The notes: a model not told the origin generated them from the letters alone. A stretch of 64,000 nucleotides of DNA from CAWJPW01 sp963844845 (GCA_963844845.1 CAWJPW010000008.1:620001-684000); one strand, 5' to 3'; counted from the stretch's first letter, positions 51,606 through 63,867 are shown. A program made the numbers and translations.

Positions 51606-53995
51606 GCAGCACGTACACTGCCGAGAACATCAAGGTCCTCAAGGGTCGCGACGCGGTACGTAAGCGCCCAGGGATGTACATCGGCGACGTGGACGACGTC
51701 AGCGGCCTCCACCACATGGTCTGGGAGGTGGTGGACAACTCCATCGACGAGGCCCAGGCCGGTTACGCCACGCAGATTCTCGTCACCGTCCACGGCGACA
51801 ACTCCGTCACGGTGGCGGATGACGGGCGTGGCATCCCGGTGGACCGCCATCAGGAGACCGGACGCCCGGCGGCCGAGGTCATTATGACCGAGCTGCACGC
51901 CGGCGGGAAGTTCGACTCCAACTCCTACAAGGTTTCCGGCGGGCTGCACGGGGTCGGAGTCAGCGTCGTCAACTTCCTCTCCGAGGACCTCAAGATGGAG
52001 ATCCACCGCGACGGTCGCGTGTGGGAGCAGGACTTCGAACGCGGGGTGCCCGCGGGTGACCTCCGCGCCGTCGGCAAGACCCGCAAGACAGGAACCATCG
52101 TCACCTTCCGCCCCGACCCCGAGGTCTTCTCCGTGCGCGTCTTTCACAACGATATTCTCGTCAAACATTTGCGCGAGCTCGCCTTTCTCAACTCAGGGCT
52201 CGAGATCGCATTCCACGACGAGCGTGACGACCGCCGGGAGGTCTTCAAGTTCAGCGGCGGGCTGCAGGAGTTCGTCAGCTACCTCAATCGCTCCAAGAAG
52301 GTCCTCCATCCCAACCCCGTGTTCCTGGTGGACGAGAACGCCGAGGGCGAGCGGGTGGAGGTCGCCCTGCAGTGGCACGACAGCTACGCCGAGAACGTCC
52401 TGGCGTTCACCAACACGGTGTACAACTCCGACGGCGGCACCCACATCTCGGGCTTCCGCGCCGCCCTCACCCGCACCATCAACATCTACGGTTCGGCGCA
52501 CAACCTCCTCAAGGGTCTCAAGGAGAACCTCTCGGGCGAGGACGTCCGCGAAGGCCTCACCGCCATCGTGGCGGTGAAGATCCGCGAGCCTCGCTTCTCC
52601 TCGCAAACCAAGGACAAGCTGGTCTCCAACCATGTCAAGGGGTGGGTGGAGTCGGTGATCAACGAGCGGCTGGCCACCTACTTCGAGGAAAACCCGGCGG
52701 TGGCCAAGAAGATCATCGGCAAGTGCCTGGACGCCGCCCGCGCCCGCGAGGCCGCCCGCAAGGCCCGCGAGCTCACCCGCCGCAAGAGCGCGCTGGAGAA
52801 CAGCTCGCTGCCGGGCAAGCTCGCCGACTGCTCCGACCGCGACCCCGAGCACGCAGAGCTCTTTCTGGTGGAGGGCGACTCCGCCGGCGGCTCGGCCAAG
52901 CAGGGCCGCGACCGCGCCTACCAGGCCATACTTCCCCTGCGCGGGAAGATCCTCAACGTGGAGAAGGCCCGCTTCGACAAGATGCTCTCATCCGAGGAGA
53001 TCCGCACCATCATTCAGTGCCTGGGCACGGGGATCGGGGCGGACGAGTTCGACGTCTCCCGCCTGCGCTACCACCACGTGATCATCATGACCGACGCCGA
53101 CGTCGACGGAGCCCACATCCGCACCCTCCTGCTGACCTTCTTCTACCGCCAGATGCGCGAAATGGTCGAGCGCGGGCACCTCTACATCGCACAGCCGCCC
53201 TTATTCAAGATCTCGCACAAGAAGCGCGACGTGTACCTCAAGGACGACGCCGAGTTCTCGGCCTTCCTGCTCGACCGCGTGGCGGACGAGTTCCGCCTGG
53301 TGATCGGCTCCACCGGGGAGGAGTACAGCGGCCACGACCTCCGCGACGCGGTGCGTACCGCTGAGCGCTGGCTCAAGGCGCTGGAGCGCCTCGATCAACG
53401 CGGGTGGCCGACCGACCTGGTCCTCTCGGCCCTCGACCTCGGGCTGCGCGACGCCGCCACGCTGGAGGACCGGGCCGTCCTCGACGCCCTCGCCGGCGAT
53501 GCCGACGCCATGGGATACGAAGACGTCCAGGTGCTCATGGACGAGGAGCACGGCGTGTGGCGGGCCATCTGCCGCGCGAGCCGCGACGGGCGCTCGTGGG
53601 AGGTCTTCCTCGGGCGGCGCCTGCTGCAGACCTGGGAGTACCGTCAGCTTCTCAGCCTGATGCCGCGGGTCGCTCCCCTGCGGGTCGCCCCCTACCACCT
53701 CGACCGCAACGGCGACCGCCTCACGCTGGAGTCCCTCGAAGAGATGGTGAAGCACGTCTACGAGGTCGCCAAGAAGGGCCTCAACATCCAGCGCTACAAG
53801 GGTCTCGGCGAGATGAACCCGGACCAGCTCTGGCAGACCACGATGAACCCCGAGAGCCGGCGCCTCCTCAAGGTCACGGTGGAGGACGGGGAGAAGGCCG
53901 ACGAACTTTTCACCGTCCTCATGGGTGACGATGTCGAGGGCCGCCGCGCCTTCATCGAGAACAACGCCCTTGAGGCGCGCAACCTGGACATCTGA
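51602..53995 (+). CDS. gyrB: DNA gyrase subunit B
   Basis: This 797-aa protein has the GHKL ATPase domain (RKRPGMYIGDV, EVVDNSIDEAQAG, DDGRGIPVD, GLHGVGVSVVNFLS). The transducer follows, then the TOPRIM domain (ELFLVEGDSAGGSAKQGRDR, MTDADVDGAHIRTLL) with an inserted region of about 170 residues after IAQPPLFKI as in Proteobacteria. The C-terminal QRYKGLGEMNPDQLW tail ends the protein. It supplies ATP for negative supercoiling with GyrA. Confidence 0.98.
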   Translation: MSSTYTAENIKVLKGRDAVRKRPGMYIGDVDDVSGLHHMVWEVVDNSIDEAQAGYATQILVTVHGDNSVTVADDGRGIPVDRHQETGRPAAEVIMTELHAGGKFDSNSYKVSGGLHGVGVSVVNFLSEDLKMEIHRDGRVWEQDFERGVPAGDLRAVGKTRKTGTIVTFRPDPEVFSVRVFHNDILVKHLRELAFLNSGLEIAFHDERDDRREVFKFSGGLQEFVSYLNRSKKVLHPNPVFLVDENAEGERVEVALQWHDSYAENVLAFTNTVYNSDGGTHISGFRAALTRTINIYGSAHNLLKGLKENLSGEDVREGLTAIVAVKIREPRFSSQTKDKLVSNHVKGWVESVINERLATYFEENPAVAKKIIGKCLDAARAREAARKARELTRRKSALENSSLPGKLADCSDRDPEHAELFLVEGDSAGGSAKQGRDRAYQAILPLRGKILNVEKARFDKMLSSEEIRTIIQCLGTGIGADEFDVSRLRYHHVIIMTDADVDGAHIRTLLLTFFYRQMREMVERGHLYIAQPPLFKISHKKRDVYLKDDAEFSAFLLDRVADEFRLVIGSTGEEYSGHDLRDAVRTAERWLKALERLDQRGWPTDLVLSALDLGLRDAATLEDRAVLDALAGDADAMGYEDVQVLMDEEHGVWRAICRASRDGRSWEVFLGRRLLQTWEYRQLLSLMPRVAPLRVAPYHLDRNGDRLTLESLEEMVKHVYEVAKKGLNIQRYKGLGEMNPDQLWQTTMNPESRRLLKVTVEDGEKADELFTVLMGDDVEGRRAFIENNALEARNLDI

Positions 53996-53997
53996 GC

Positions 53998-56537
<2,540 letters not shown>

Positions 56538-56541
<4 letters not shown>

Positions 56542-57083
56542 GGTTGGGCCCCCGCCTGCCGCCGAGCCTGGTGGTCCACCAGGAGGGTGTGGTCGCGCTC
56601 GTCGCCCTCGTCGGGCTGGGGCTGCGGGACGGCTCACCACTGGCCGGGTTGGCCCCCCGCGGAGACCTGCTGACCGGACTGGCGGCGGGCGCTGCGGTGG
56701 GCGTGGCGGCCGCCGTCCTGTCCCGCTATGCACTCGGATGGTGGCGTCCGGAGCGGCGCCTCGAGCGCTGGCAGAAACGCCTCCTGGGCGGCTGGAGCAG
56801 AGGAGACGCGGCGGCCGTGGCGCTCTTCTCCGGGCTCGCCGAGGAGGCGTTGGTGCGCGCCCTGCTGCAGCCGCTCATCGGCCTGGTGGCGGCAACGCTC
56901 CTGTTCGCGATCCTCCACGCCGTGCCGGACCGGCGGCTGTGGCTGTGGCCGGTCCAGGCCCTGGTGCTGGGGACGGTGCTGGGCCTGCTCTTCGCGCGCT
57001 GGGGATATCCCGCTGCGGCGCTCGCCCACATCACGGTCAACCTCTGGGGTCTGCGGCACCTCAGCCGGCCCCAGGAAGCGTGA
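56538..57083 (+). CDS. CPBP-family (CAAX/Abi-like) intramembrane protease
   Basis: This 181-aa protein has about five membrane segments. The CPBP catalytic motifs are complete: EEALVR (Glu102, Glu103, Arg107), FAILH (Phe123, His127) and HITVN (His164, Asn168). Members cleave or process membrane-linked substrates; some are bacteriocin-immunity proteins. Substrate unknown. The GTG start overlaps the gyrA stop by four bases, an unusual operon partner. Confidence 0.85.
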
Positions 57084-57155
57084 GCACCGGCGCGAGGAGG
57101 CGCCGCTGTGTACAATGACGCGGGAGTCGCCGGCAGCGGCTCCGAGGAGGACGAA

Positions 57156-58043
57156 ATGAACCTCGAAGACGCAACCTTCCGCGTGAAGGTCGGTCTGGCC
57201 GAGATGCTCAAGGGCGGCGTGATCATGGACGTCACCTCCGCCGAGCAGGCGAAGATCGCCGAGGACGCTGGCGCGACGGCCGTCATGGCCCTGGAACGGG
57301 TACCCGCCGACATCCGCGCCCAGGGTGGCGTGGCCCGCATGTCCCCGGTGGAGAAGATCCGCGAGATCCAGCGTTCCGTGACCATCCCGGTCATGGCCAA
57401 GTGCCGCATCGGCCACATCACGGAGGCGCGCATCCTGCAGGCGCTGGAGGTCGATTTCATCGACGAGAGCGAGGTCCTCACCCCCGCCGACGAGGAGAAC
57501 CACGTCGCCAAGAGCGGCTTCACCGTCCCCTTCGTGTGCGGCTGCCGCAACCTCGGCGAGGCGCTCCGCCGGATCGGCGAGGGCGCGGCGATGATCCGCA
57601 CCAAGGGCGAGGCGGGCTCCGGCGACATCGTCGAGGCGGTACGTCACCTGCGCACCGTCATGCGTGAGATCCGCACGCTCACGATCCTCGACGAGCACGA
57701 GCTCATGGCCGAGGCCAAGCGCCTCGGGGCGCCCTACGAGCTGGTGGTCTGGGTCGCCGGGAACGGTCGACTGCCGGTCCCCAACTTCGCCGCGGGCGGG
57801 ATCGCCACCCCGGCCGACGCCGCTTTGTGCATGGAGCTCGGTGCCGAGGCCGTGTTCGTGGGATCCGGCATCTTCAAGTCGGCGGACCCGGCCCGCCGGG
57901 CGCGCGCCATCGTCGAGGCCGTGACCCACTGGCAGGATCCTGCGGCGCTGGCGGAGATCTCCGCCGGGCTCGGCGAGGCCATGTCGGGCCTCGACGTCGG
58001 CAAGCTCACTCCCGAGGAGATGCTCTCGCGCCGGGGATGGTAA
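57156..58043 (+). CDS. pdxS: Pyridoxal 5'-phosphate synthase subunit PdxS
   Basis: This 295-aa TIM barrel has the catalytic Asp25 in GGVIMDVTSAEQA, Lys82 in IPVMAKCRIGH (Schiff base with ribose 5-phosphate) and Lys150 in MIRTKGEAGSG. It makes PLP from ribose 5-phosphate, glyceraldehyde 3-phosphate and ammonia supplied by PdxT. ATG 57156 has GAGGAGG at good spacing. A TACAAT -10-like hexamer at 57111-57116 suggests its own promoter. Confidence 0.98.
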   Translation: MNLEDATFRVKVGLAEMLKGGVIMDVTSAEQAKIAEDAGATAVMALERVPADIRAQGGVARMSPVEKIREIQRSVTIPVMAKCRIGHITEARILQALEVDFIDESEVLTPADEENHVAKSGFTVPFVCGCRNLGEALRRIGEGAAMIRTKGEAGSGDIVEAVRHLRTVMREIRTLTILDEHELMAEAKRLGAPYELVVWVAGNGRLPVPNFAAGGIATPADAALCMELGAEAVFVGSGIFKSADPARRARAIVEAVTHWQDPAALAEISAGLGEAMSGLDVGKLTPEEMLSRRGW

Positions 58044-58630
58044 TGCGCCTCGGCGTGCTCGCGCTGCAGGGGGGCTTCGCCGCCCACGCGACTGCCCTCC
58101 GGCGCGTCGGCCTAGCGGCGGAGGAGATCCGCACCCGTGCCCAGCTCGAGGCGGTCGATGCCCTGGTGCTGCCCGGTGGAGAGTCCACCACCATGCTCCG
58201 CTGCATGGAGCCGGAGGGGCTGCTCGATGTGCTGCGGCGGCGCCTCGGCGCCGGCATGCCGGTGCTCGCGACCTGTGCGGGTACGATCCTGCTGGCACGC
58301 GCGGTGAGCCCGCCGCAGGCCTGCCTCGGGGTGCTGGACGCGGCAGTGGAGCGCAACGCGTACGGGCGCCAGGTCGCCTCGGCGGTCGTGACGCTCGAGG
58401 TCGATCCGACCCTGGGCGGCCCGCGCACCATGGAGGGCGTCTTCATCCGTGCTCCGCGCCTGGTGGATCTGGGTCCCTGTGTCGAGGTCCTCGCCCGACA
58501 CCAGGGCGATCCGGTGCTGGTGCGCCAGGATAGCGTCATCGCGGCCACCTTCCACCCGGAGCTGAGCGCCGACGACCGTGTCCACCGTCTCTTCGCGGCG
58601 ACATTGGCCGGCGCGGCGGCGGTGGCGTGA
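58043..58630 (+). CDS. pdxT: Pyridoxal 5'-phosphate synthase glutaminase subunit PdxT
   Basis: This 195-aa class I glutamine amidotransferase begins MRLGVLALQGGFAAH. It has VLPGGESTTM, the nucleophile Cys78 in VLATCAGTILL, and the His171/Glu173 pair in ATFHPELS. It releases ammonia from glutamine for PdxS. The start overlaps the pdxS TAA (TAATG); an in-frame ATG two codons earlier is possible. Confidence 0.97.
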   Translation: MRLGVLALQGGFAAHATALRRVGLAAEEIRTRAQLEAVDALVLPGGESTTMLRCMEPEGLLDVLRRRLGAGMPVLATCAGTILLARAVSPPQACLGVLDAAVERNAYGRQVASAVVTLEVDPTLGGPRTMEGVFIRAPRLVDLGPCVEVLARHQGDPVLVRQDSVIAATFHPELSADDRVHRLFAATLAGAAAVA

Positions 58631-59592
58631 GCCTGGCGCGCAGCCTCGCCGCGCGCGGCGTCTCCCCCACCTCACCGCCGGCGCAGCGCGCCGCCGAGGT
58701 GGTGCGGGTCCTCCCGCTCAGGATGGCCGTTGGCGGCGCGGAGGATCCCGCGGGGGCGCTGGCGCGCGGCTGGATCAACGGGCCCGCCGAGGCGGCGGCG
58801 CTGATCGGCACGGTCACCGGATGGGCCGAGGACACCGGAGCGGCGTTCGGCACCCGCTGGCCCCTCTTCGTCCACGACACGGTGGTGGTGGCGCCCGCCC
58901 TCCCGGTGGCGCTGGGGCTGGCCGGGGCCGAGAGCCAGGGACCGGACGCCGTCTACCGGATCGACGCCGGGATCGTCTGGCGCGAGGCCGCTGGGTTCGA
59001 GGACGGCCTCCTAGAGTTCTCCGGCCGGCCGGTCGGGGGGACGCCGGATTGCGACCTCGTCTGGTTCGGTCCGGGCGAGCGTTACCTCGTCCGCGGCGGC
59101 GAGCTCGAGATCTCAGACCTCTTCGCCGACCTGCGCCTGCCGGCCACCACCAGCCAGCTCGAGCGCCTGCTCGTGCGCGGGCTGCGGCTGGCGCCGCGCA
59201 TCCTCCACGGCCTCGCAGGGGCAAGCAGCGGCGGCTCGCCGCGGCTCACCGTCCGGCGGCACCGCGCGCTCCTCCCTGGAGGGTGTCCGGCCCCCGCCGA
59301 CCTCGTCGGGGCGCGGGCGGACGTGAGCGAGGCCCATGCGCGCGGCGACCGGGTGGAGGTCCGCCTGGAGTCCGGCGGGCGAGCGGTCTTCGGCCTCGAG
59401 CCCGCGGCCGACGGCTGGCGCTTGGAGCTCGTTGCGGGCGACTATCCCCTTCTGAGCCTCGCCGTCGGCGACCAGGGAGATGACTTGGTCTACCAGGTGA
59501 CCCTGGGTCCGACGCTGGATCCGTTGCGGCCCGGGTTGCGGGGGCGGCTCGCCTTCGACCTCACCAGCGACCTGGTGATGCTGGCGCGCTAG
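58627..59592 (+). CDS. Hypothetical protein co-translated with pdxT
   Basis: This 321-aa protein is not one I recognise. It has no clear signal peptide or membrane helix. Composition is rich in Gly, Ala, Leu and Arg, with alternating hydrophobic strands (VVRVLPLRMAVGG, DRVEVRLESGGRAVFGLEP, DDLVYQVTLGP) suggesting a mainly beta protein with a helical middle (SQLERLLVRGLRLAPRILHGL). GTG start overlaps the pdxT stop (GTGA), and the TAG stop lies in the palindrome at 59589-59633. A link to PLP metabolism is only a positional inference. Confidence 0.6.
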   Translation: MSLARSLAARGVSPTSPPAQRAAEVVRVLPLRMAVGGAEDPAGALARGWINGPAEAAALIGTVTGWAEDTGAAFGTRWPLFVHDTVVVAPALPVALGLAGAESQGPDAVYRIDAGIVWREAAGFEDGLLEFSGRPVGGTPDCDLVWFGPGERYLVRGGELEISDLFADLRLPATTSQLERLLVRGLRLAPRILHGLAGASSGGSPRLTVRRHRALLPGGCPAPADLVGARADVSEAHARGDRVEVRLESGGRAVFGLEPAADGWRLELVAGDYPLLSLAVGDQGDDLVYQVTLGPTLDPLRPGLRGRLAFDLTSDLVMLAR

Positions 59593-59633
59593 CCTGCGTT
59601 TCTCACCAGCAACTGGTGAGAAACGCAGGCTAG
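59589..59633. terminator. Perfect palindrome supplying stop codons to two convergent genes
   Basis: The arms at 59589-59609 and 59613-59633 are exact reverse complements of 21 bases with a three-base CAA loop. Both ends are CTAG; the left TAG stops the plus-strand hypothetical gene and the right one stops the minus-strand phosphodiesterase gene. Each arm contains TCTCACCAG at the same offset from the border as in the element at 10529-10712. It should act as a bidirectional terminator. Confidence 0.75.
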
Positions 59634-60409
59634 AACGAGTAGGTCCTGTCCTGCTCGAGGAGCTCCACCGCACAGGGCAGCGCGGTGGCGGCGAGCTCGC
59701 GCTTGAGCTCGTCCACGTACGGGGGCTTGAAGTGGTAGAGGTAGACGGGCACCGGGCGGCGGAGCTTGGCGAGCTGCTGCGCCAGCGTCTGCGGCGTCAG
59801 GTGAAGGCTGACATCGGCCACCGCCTGCATGCGGTTGGGGAAGGAGCACTCGGTGATGAGCGCGGCCAGGTCCTCGGTCTCGCTCGCCACCTCCCACACA
59901 CGCTCGGTGGGTCCGGTGTCCGAAGTGAACAGGACACTGCGATGGTTCTGGCGAAGGAGGAAGCCCACCGTGGGGACGATGTGGTGCACCGGGACCGGCG
60001 TCACCTCGATGGGTCCGCCGCTGGCGTCGGGCACCACGAAGGGGCGCTCGGCGACCACCTCCTCGAAGCGGACGCTGGGATAGACGCGGTCAGGAATCCG
60101 CGTGAAATCGGGCCAGGTGTCGTTATTGAACAGGTGCCGCCTGACGTTTGCCAGAACCTCACCGGTGCAGTAGATCGTCACCGCGTCCTGGTTGGAGCCG
60201 AAGATGTTCTCGATCAAGAACGGCAGCGTCGCGGTGTGGTCCATGTGCGAGTGAGACACGAGGATGTGGCGAATGGCCCGCTGGTCCTTCACCGAGAGAG
60301 CCCGGGTGATGGCGCCGGCGTCCACCGCCACCGTCCCGTCCACCAGGAACGAGGTCATGCGGCACTCGGGGGAATCACCCCCGAAGCAGCCAAGCACCCG
60401 AAAATCCAT
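59630..60409 (-). CDS. Metallo-beta-lactamase-fold phosphodiesterase (cAMP PDE class II / RNase Z-like)
   Basis: This 259-aa MBL-fold protein has the metal motif HSHMDH (His53, His55, Asp57, His58), then PVPVHHIVPTVGF, LFTSDTGPTERVW and a late YLYHFKPPY His. The layout fits class II cyclic-nucleotide phosphodiesterases and RNase Z relatives; the NIFGSNQDAVTIYCTGE region resembles the former. Start ATG 60409; TATACT at 60421-60416 on the minus strand lies six bases upstream, suggesting a leaderless transcript though the -35 is poor. Confidence 0.78.
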   Translation of the reverse strand: MDFRVLGCFGGDSPECRMTSFLVDGTVAVDAGAITRALSVKDQRAIRHILVSHSHMDHTATLPFLIENIFGSNQDAVTIYCTGEVLANVRRHLFNNDTWPDFTRIPDRVYPSVRFEEVVAERPFVVPDASGGPIEVTPVPVHHIVPTVGFLLRQNHRSVLFTSDTGPTERVWEVASETEDLAALITECSFPNRMQAVADVSLHLTPQTLAQQLAKLRRPVPVYLYHFKPPYVDELKRELAATALPCAVELLEQDRTYSF

Positions 60410-60467
60410 GCTGGCAGTATAACCCGGCACTGTGCGGTTGCCGGTGAGCCTGGTTACCATGGAGCAT

Positions 60468-61520
60468 ATGAGCCCGCTCGCGGTCGCCCGCACCGAACGT
60501 CTCGGTCTGCTCCTGGCCGGGGGTGGGGCCGCCGTGCGTCGCGCGGTCGCCGGCCTCCCCGACGGCGCCGCGCCGCTGCCGTCCCTGGTCCGCGCGCCTC
60601 TCCCCGGCAGCCTGCTGGAGCGGGCCCGTCGTGCTGCCCGGACCGACGCCCCGCGAGTCCTCGAGGAGGTCGCGGCTGCGGGCTGGCGATTCATGGTCCC
60701 GGGCGAGCCCGGCTACCCAGAGGGTGTGCGCGAGCTCTCCGATCCACCGCTGGGCCTGTTCGTTCGCGGGACGCTTCCGGATGCCCCCGCCGCCGCCGTG
60801 GTGGGCTCGCGGCAGGCCTCACCCTACGGACGGCAGGTCGCCAGGGCCCTCGGTGAGGAGCTTGCTCGGGCGGGGGTGGCCGTGGTCTCGGGTATGGCCC
60901 GGGGTGTGGATGCCGCCGCCCACGCCGGCGCCCTCGCGGCCGGCGGGCCCACCCTGGCGGTGTGGGGCACCGGGCCCGATCGTGTCTACCCGCCCGAGCA
61001 CCGCCGGCTGGCGGCGGCCATCGCCGACGCCGGAGCCCTCGTCACCGAGTTTCCGCCGGGTACGCCTCCGCGCCGCCACCACTTTCCCCAGCGCAACCGC
61101 ATCCTCGCCGGGCTGGCGCAGGTCGTGGTCGTGGTGGAAGCGGCGGTGCGCTCGGGAGCGCTGGTCACCGCCCGCCTGGCCCTCGAGGAGGGGCGCGAGG
61201 TGCTGGCGGTGCCGGGCAGCATCTTCGCCCCTCTCTCGCTGGGTCCAAACGCCCTGCTCCGGCTCGGCGCCCGGCCCATGCTGTCGCCCGCCGACGTGCT
61301 CGAAGAGCTGGGCCTGGCTCGGGGAGGACGGCCGGCGCCCGCGGCCGGGGACGGCGAGGATCCCCTGCTGGGAATCCTCCCGCCGGGGGAGGCGTTGGCG
61401 GTGGACGAGCTGGCGGAGCGGGGGAAGATGAGCGTCGGAGACCTCCTTGTTCGTCTGGTGGAGCTCGAGGTCGAGGGCCGTGTCGAGCGCCTGCCCGACG
61501 GACGCTTCGCCCGCCGCTGA
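60468..61520 (+). CDS. dprA: DNA-processing protein DprA (Smf)
   Basis: About 350 aa. The N-terminal helical/SAM-like region is followed by the Rossmann-fold DprA core with AAVVGSRQASPYGRQVARAL, VSGMARGVDAAAHAGAL, FPQRNRILAGL and SGALVTARLALEEGREV. A C-terminal winged-helix segment (EALAVDELAERGKMSVGDLLVRLVELEVEGRVERL) is present. DprA loads RecA on incoming single-stranded DNA in transformation. Starts at 60432 (GTG), 60459 and 60468 are possible; 60468 has GGAG just upstream. It is next to topA, a widespread pairing. Confidence 0.93.
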   Translation: MSPLAVARTERLGLLLAGGGAAVRRAVAGLPDGAAPLPSLVRAPLPGSLLERARRAARTDAPRVLEEVAAAGWRFMVPGEPGYPEGVRELSDPPLGLFVRGTLPDAPAAAVVGSRQASPYGRQVARALGEELARAGVAVVSGMARGVDAAAHAGALAAGGPTLAVWGTGPDRVYPPEHRRLAAAIADAGALVTEFPPGTPPRRHHFPQRNRILAGLAQVVVVVEAAVRSGALVTARLALEEGREVLAVPGSIFAPLSLGPNALLRLGARPMLSPADVLEELGLARGGRPAPAAGDGEDPLLGILPPGEALAVDELAERGKMSVGDLLVRLVELEVEGRVERLPDGRFARR

Positions 61521-61575
61521 GGGGCCCATCCATCCGATCGGTGTGTGGTAGGGTGCCTCCCCTGGAGGAGTTGGC

Positions 61576-63867
61576 ATGGCCAGCAAGCTGCTGATCGTCG
61601 AGTCGCCGGCCAAGGCGCGCACCATAGGCAAGTTCCTGGGCTCGGGCTTCGCGGTTCGGGCGTCCGTGGGTCACGTGCGCGACCTGCCCAAGAGCGAGCT
61701 CGGCCTGGACGAGGAGCACGGCTGGGAGCCCCACTACACCGTGCTGCCGGAGAAGCAGAAGGTTGTGGCGGAGCTCAAGCGAGCCGCCGCAGGGGCGGAC
61801 GAGATCTACCTCGCCACCGACCCCGACCGCGAGGGCGAAGCGATCTGCTGGCACCTGTTGGAGCTGCTCAAGGGAGCCGGTCAGCCCATTCATCGTGTCG
61901 AGTTCCACGAGATCACCAAGCGCGCGGTGGCGGCAGCCTTCGATCACCCGCGCGAGGTCGACCAGGACCGCGTCAACGCCCAGCAGGCCCGCCGCGTGAT
62001 CGACCGCCTCATGGGCTATCGCCTGTCTCCGCTGCTGTGGGAGAAGGTCAAGCGCGGTCTCTCCGCCGGGCGGGTGCAGTCGGTCGCCCTCAAGATGGTG
62101 TGCGACCGCGAGGCCGAGATCGACGCCTTCACCCCGGAAGAGTACTGGTTGGTGGACGCGACGGTGGAGGGGCCGAAGCCGCCGCCGTTCTCGGTCCGCC
62201 TGGCCAAGCGCGACGGCAAGCGCTGGCGCCCGGGCTCCGCGGAGGAGTCGGCGGCGGTCACCGACGCGCTCCGCGGGGGTCCTCTGTCAGTATCAGGAGT
62301 GGCGCGCAAGACCAGTCGCCAGCATCCCAAGCCACCATTCATCACCTCGCACCTGCAGCAGGAGGCCTCGCGCCGACTGCGGCTGCCGGTGCGCCGCACC
62401 ATGCAGCTCGCCCAGGCCCTCTACGAGGGCGCCGATCTGGGCGAGCTCGGGACCATCGGCCTCATTACCTACATGCGTACCGACTCGTTCCGGGTGTCGG
62501 AGGAGTCGGTGGCGGCCGCCCGCGCCCTGGTGGCCGAGCGCTGGGGCGCCGCCGCCCTGCCCGACAAGCCCAACGCCTACCGCAGCCGCAAGTCAGCCCA
62601 GGACGCGCACGAGGCGATCCGACCCACCGACGTGAGCCTGACTCCCGAGGCCGTGGCGTCCCGCCTTCAGCCCGACCAGGCTCGCCTCTACAAGCTCATC
62701 TGGGAGCGTTTCGTGGCTTCGCAGATGAAGCCGGCGACGTTCGACGTGACCCAGGTGGATGTCGGGGCCGGGCCCTACACCCTCACCGTGACCGGACGCG
62801 TCCTCAAGGACCCGGGCTTCCTGCGCCTGTGGCGGGACGAGGACAACGACGAGGGCGAGGAGCAGCGCCGCGAGGGAAAGGTGGAGCTGCCCCCCGGCCT
62901 GGCGGAGGGCGACGCACTTCGCCTGCTGGACCTGGCCACCGAGCAGAAGTGGACCCAGCCGCCCCCACGCTTCTCCGAGGCGACGCTGGTGAAGGCGCTG
63001 GAGGAGAACGGGATCGGCCGTCCGTCCACCTACGCTTCGATCCTCGCCACCCTTTCCTCGCGCGACTACGCAGTGCGCGAGAAGGGCAGCTTCCGCCCCA
63101 CCGAGCTGGGCAAGCTGGTGACCCGCCTGCTCACCGGCTCGTTCACCGACATCATCAACGAGGACTACACGGCCAGCCTCGAGGAGGAGCTCGACCGGGT
63201 CGCCGAGGGGAGCCAGGACTGGAAGGATCTCGTGGGCCGCTTCGCGGCCAGTTTCACCACCGATCTCGAGCGCGCCCGGCGCGACATGGAGCAGGTCAAG
63301 GGGCGCGGCCTCGCCACCAACGAGATCTGCCCCGAGTGCAGCTCGCCTCTGGTCATCAAGTTTGGCCGCTACGGCGAGTTCCTCGCCTGCTCCAACTACC
63401 CGGACTGCCGCTTCACCCGCGACCTCAAGGAGAAGGAGGCGGCGGACGAGACCAACCCGGAGGAGGTGCCCGAGTGCCCCGAGTGCAGCGCGCCAATGGT
63501 GCAGAAGCGCTCGCGCTTCGGTCCCTTCTGGGCATGCACCCGCTACCCGGAGTGCAAGGGCACCCGCCGCATCGGCGGCGGCAAGTCGGCGCCGCCCAAG
63601 CCCACCGGCGTGCCCTGCCCTCGCCTCGACTGCGACGGTGAGCTCATGGAGCGCACCTCGCGTCGCGGCAAGACCTTCTACGGCTGCAACCGCTACCCCA
63701 AGTGCGACTTCACCATGTGGGATCCGCCGGTGGCCGCCGCCTGTCCCGAATGCGGCCTGGCCGTGCTTGGGCTCAAGGAGACCAAGCGCCGCGGCCGCGA
63801 GCTTGTGTGCCCCGACAAGGAGTGCGGCCACCGTGAGCCGGCCCCCGCCGAGGAGGGCGCCGGTTGA
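61576..63867 (+). CDS. topA: DNA topoisomerase I (type IA)
   Basis: This 763-aa protein begins with the TOPRIM domain KLLIVESPAKARTIGKFL and YLATDPDREGEAI. The catalytic Tyr is in GLITYMRTDSFR (about 299). Four C-terminal zinc-ribbon-like Cys4 motifs start CPECSS, CPECSA, CPRLDC and CPECGL. It relaxes negative supercoils. GGAGG precedes the ATG. The stop overlaps the trmFO start. Confidence 0.98.
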   Translation: MASKLLIVESPAKARTIGKFLGSGFAVRASVGHVRDLPKSELGLDEEHGWEPHYTVLPEKQKVVAELKRAAAGADEIYLATDPDREGEAICWHLLELLKGAGQPIHRVEFHEITKRAVAAAFDHPREVDQDRVNAQQARRVIDRLMGYRLSPLLWEKVKRGLSAGRVQSVALKMVCDREAEIDAFTPEEYWLVDATVEGPKPPPFSVRLAKRDGKRWRPGSAEESAAVTDALRGGPLSVSGVARKTSRQHPKPPFITSHLQQEASRRLRLPVRRTMQLAQALYEGADLGELGTIGLITYMRTDSFRVSEESVAAARALVAERWGAAALPDKPNAYRSRKSAQDAHEAIRPTDVSLTPEAVASRLQPDQARLYKLIWERFVASQMKPATFDVTQVDVGAGPYTLTVTGRVLKDPGFLRLWRDEDNDEGEEQRREGKVELPPGLAEGDALRLLDLATEQKWTQPPPRFSEATLVKALEENGIGRPSTYASILATLSSRDYAVREKGSFRPTELGKLVTRLLTGSFTDIINEDYTASLEEELDRVAEGSQDWKDLVGRFAASFTTDLERARRDMEQVKGRGLATNEICPECSSPLVIKFGRYGEFLACSNYPDCRFTRDLKEKEAADETNPEEVPECPECSAPMVQKRSRFGPFWACTRYPECKGTRRIGGGKSAPPKPTGVPCPRLDCDGELMERTSRRGKTFYGCNRYPKCDFTMWDPPVAAACPECGLAVLGLKETKRRGRELVCPDKECGHREPAPAEEGAG

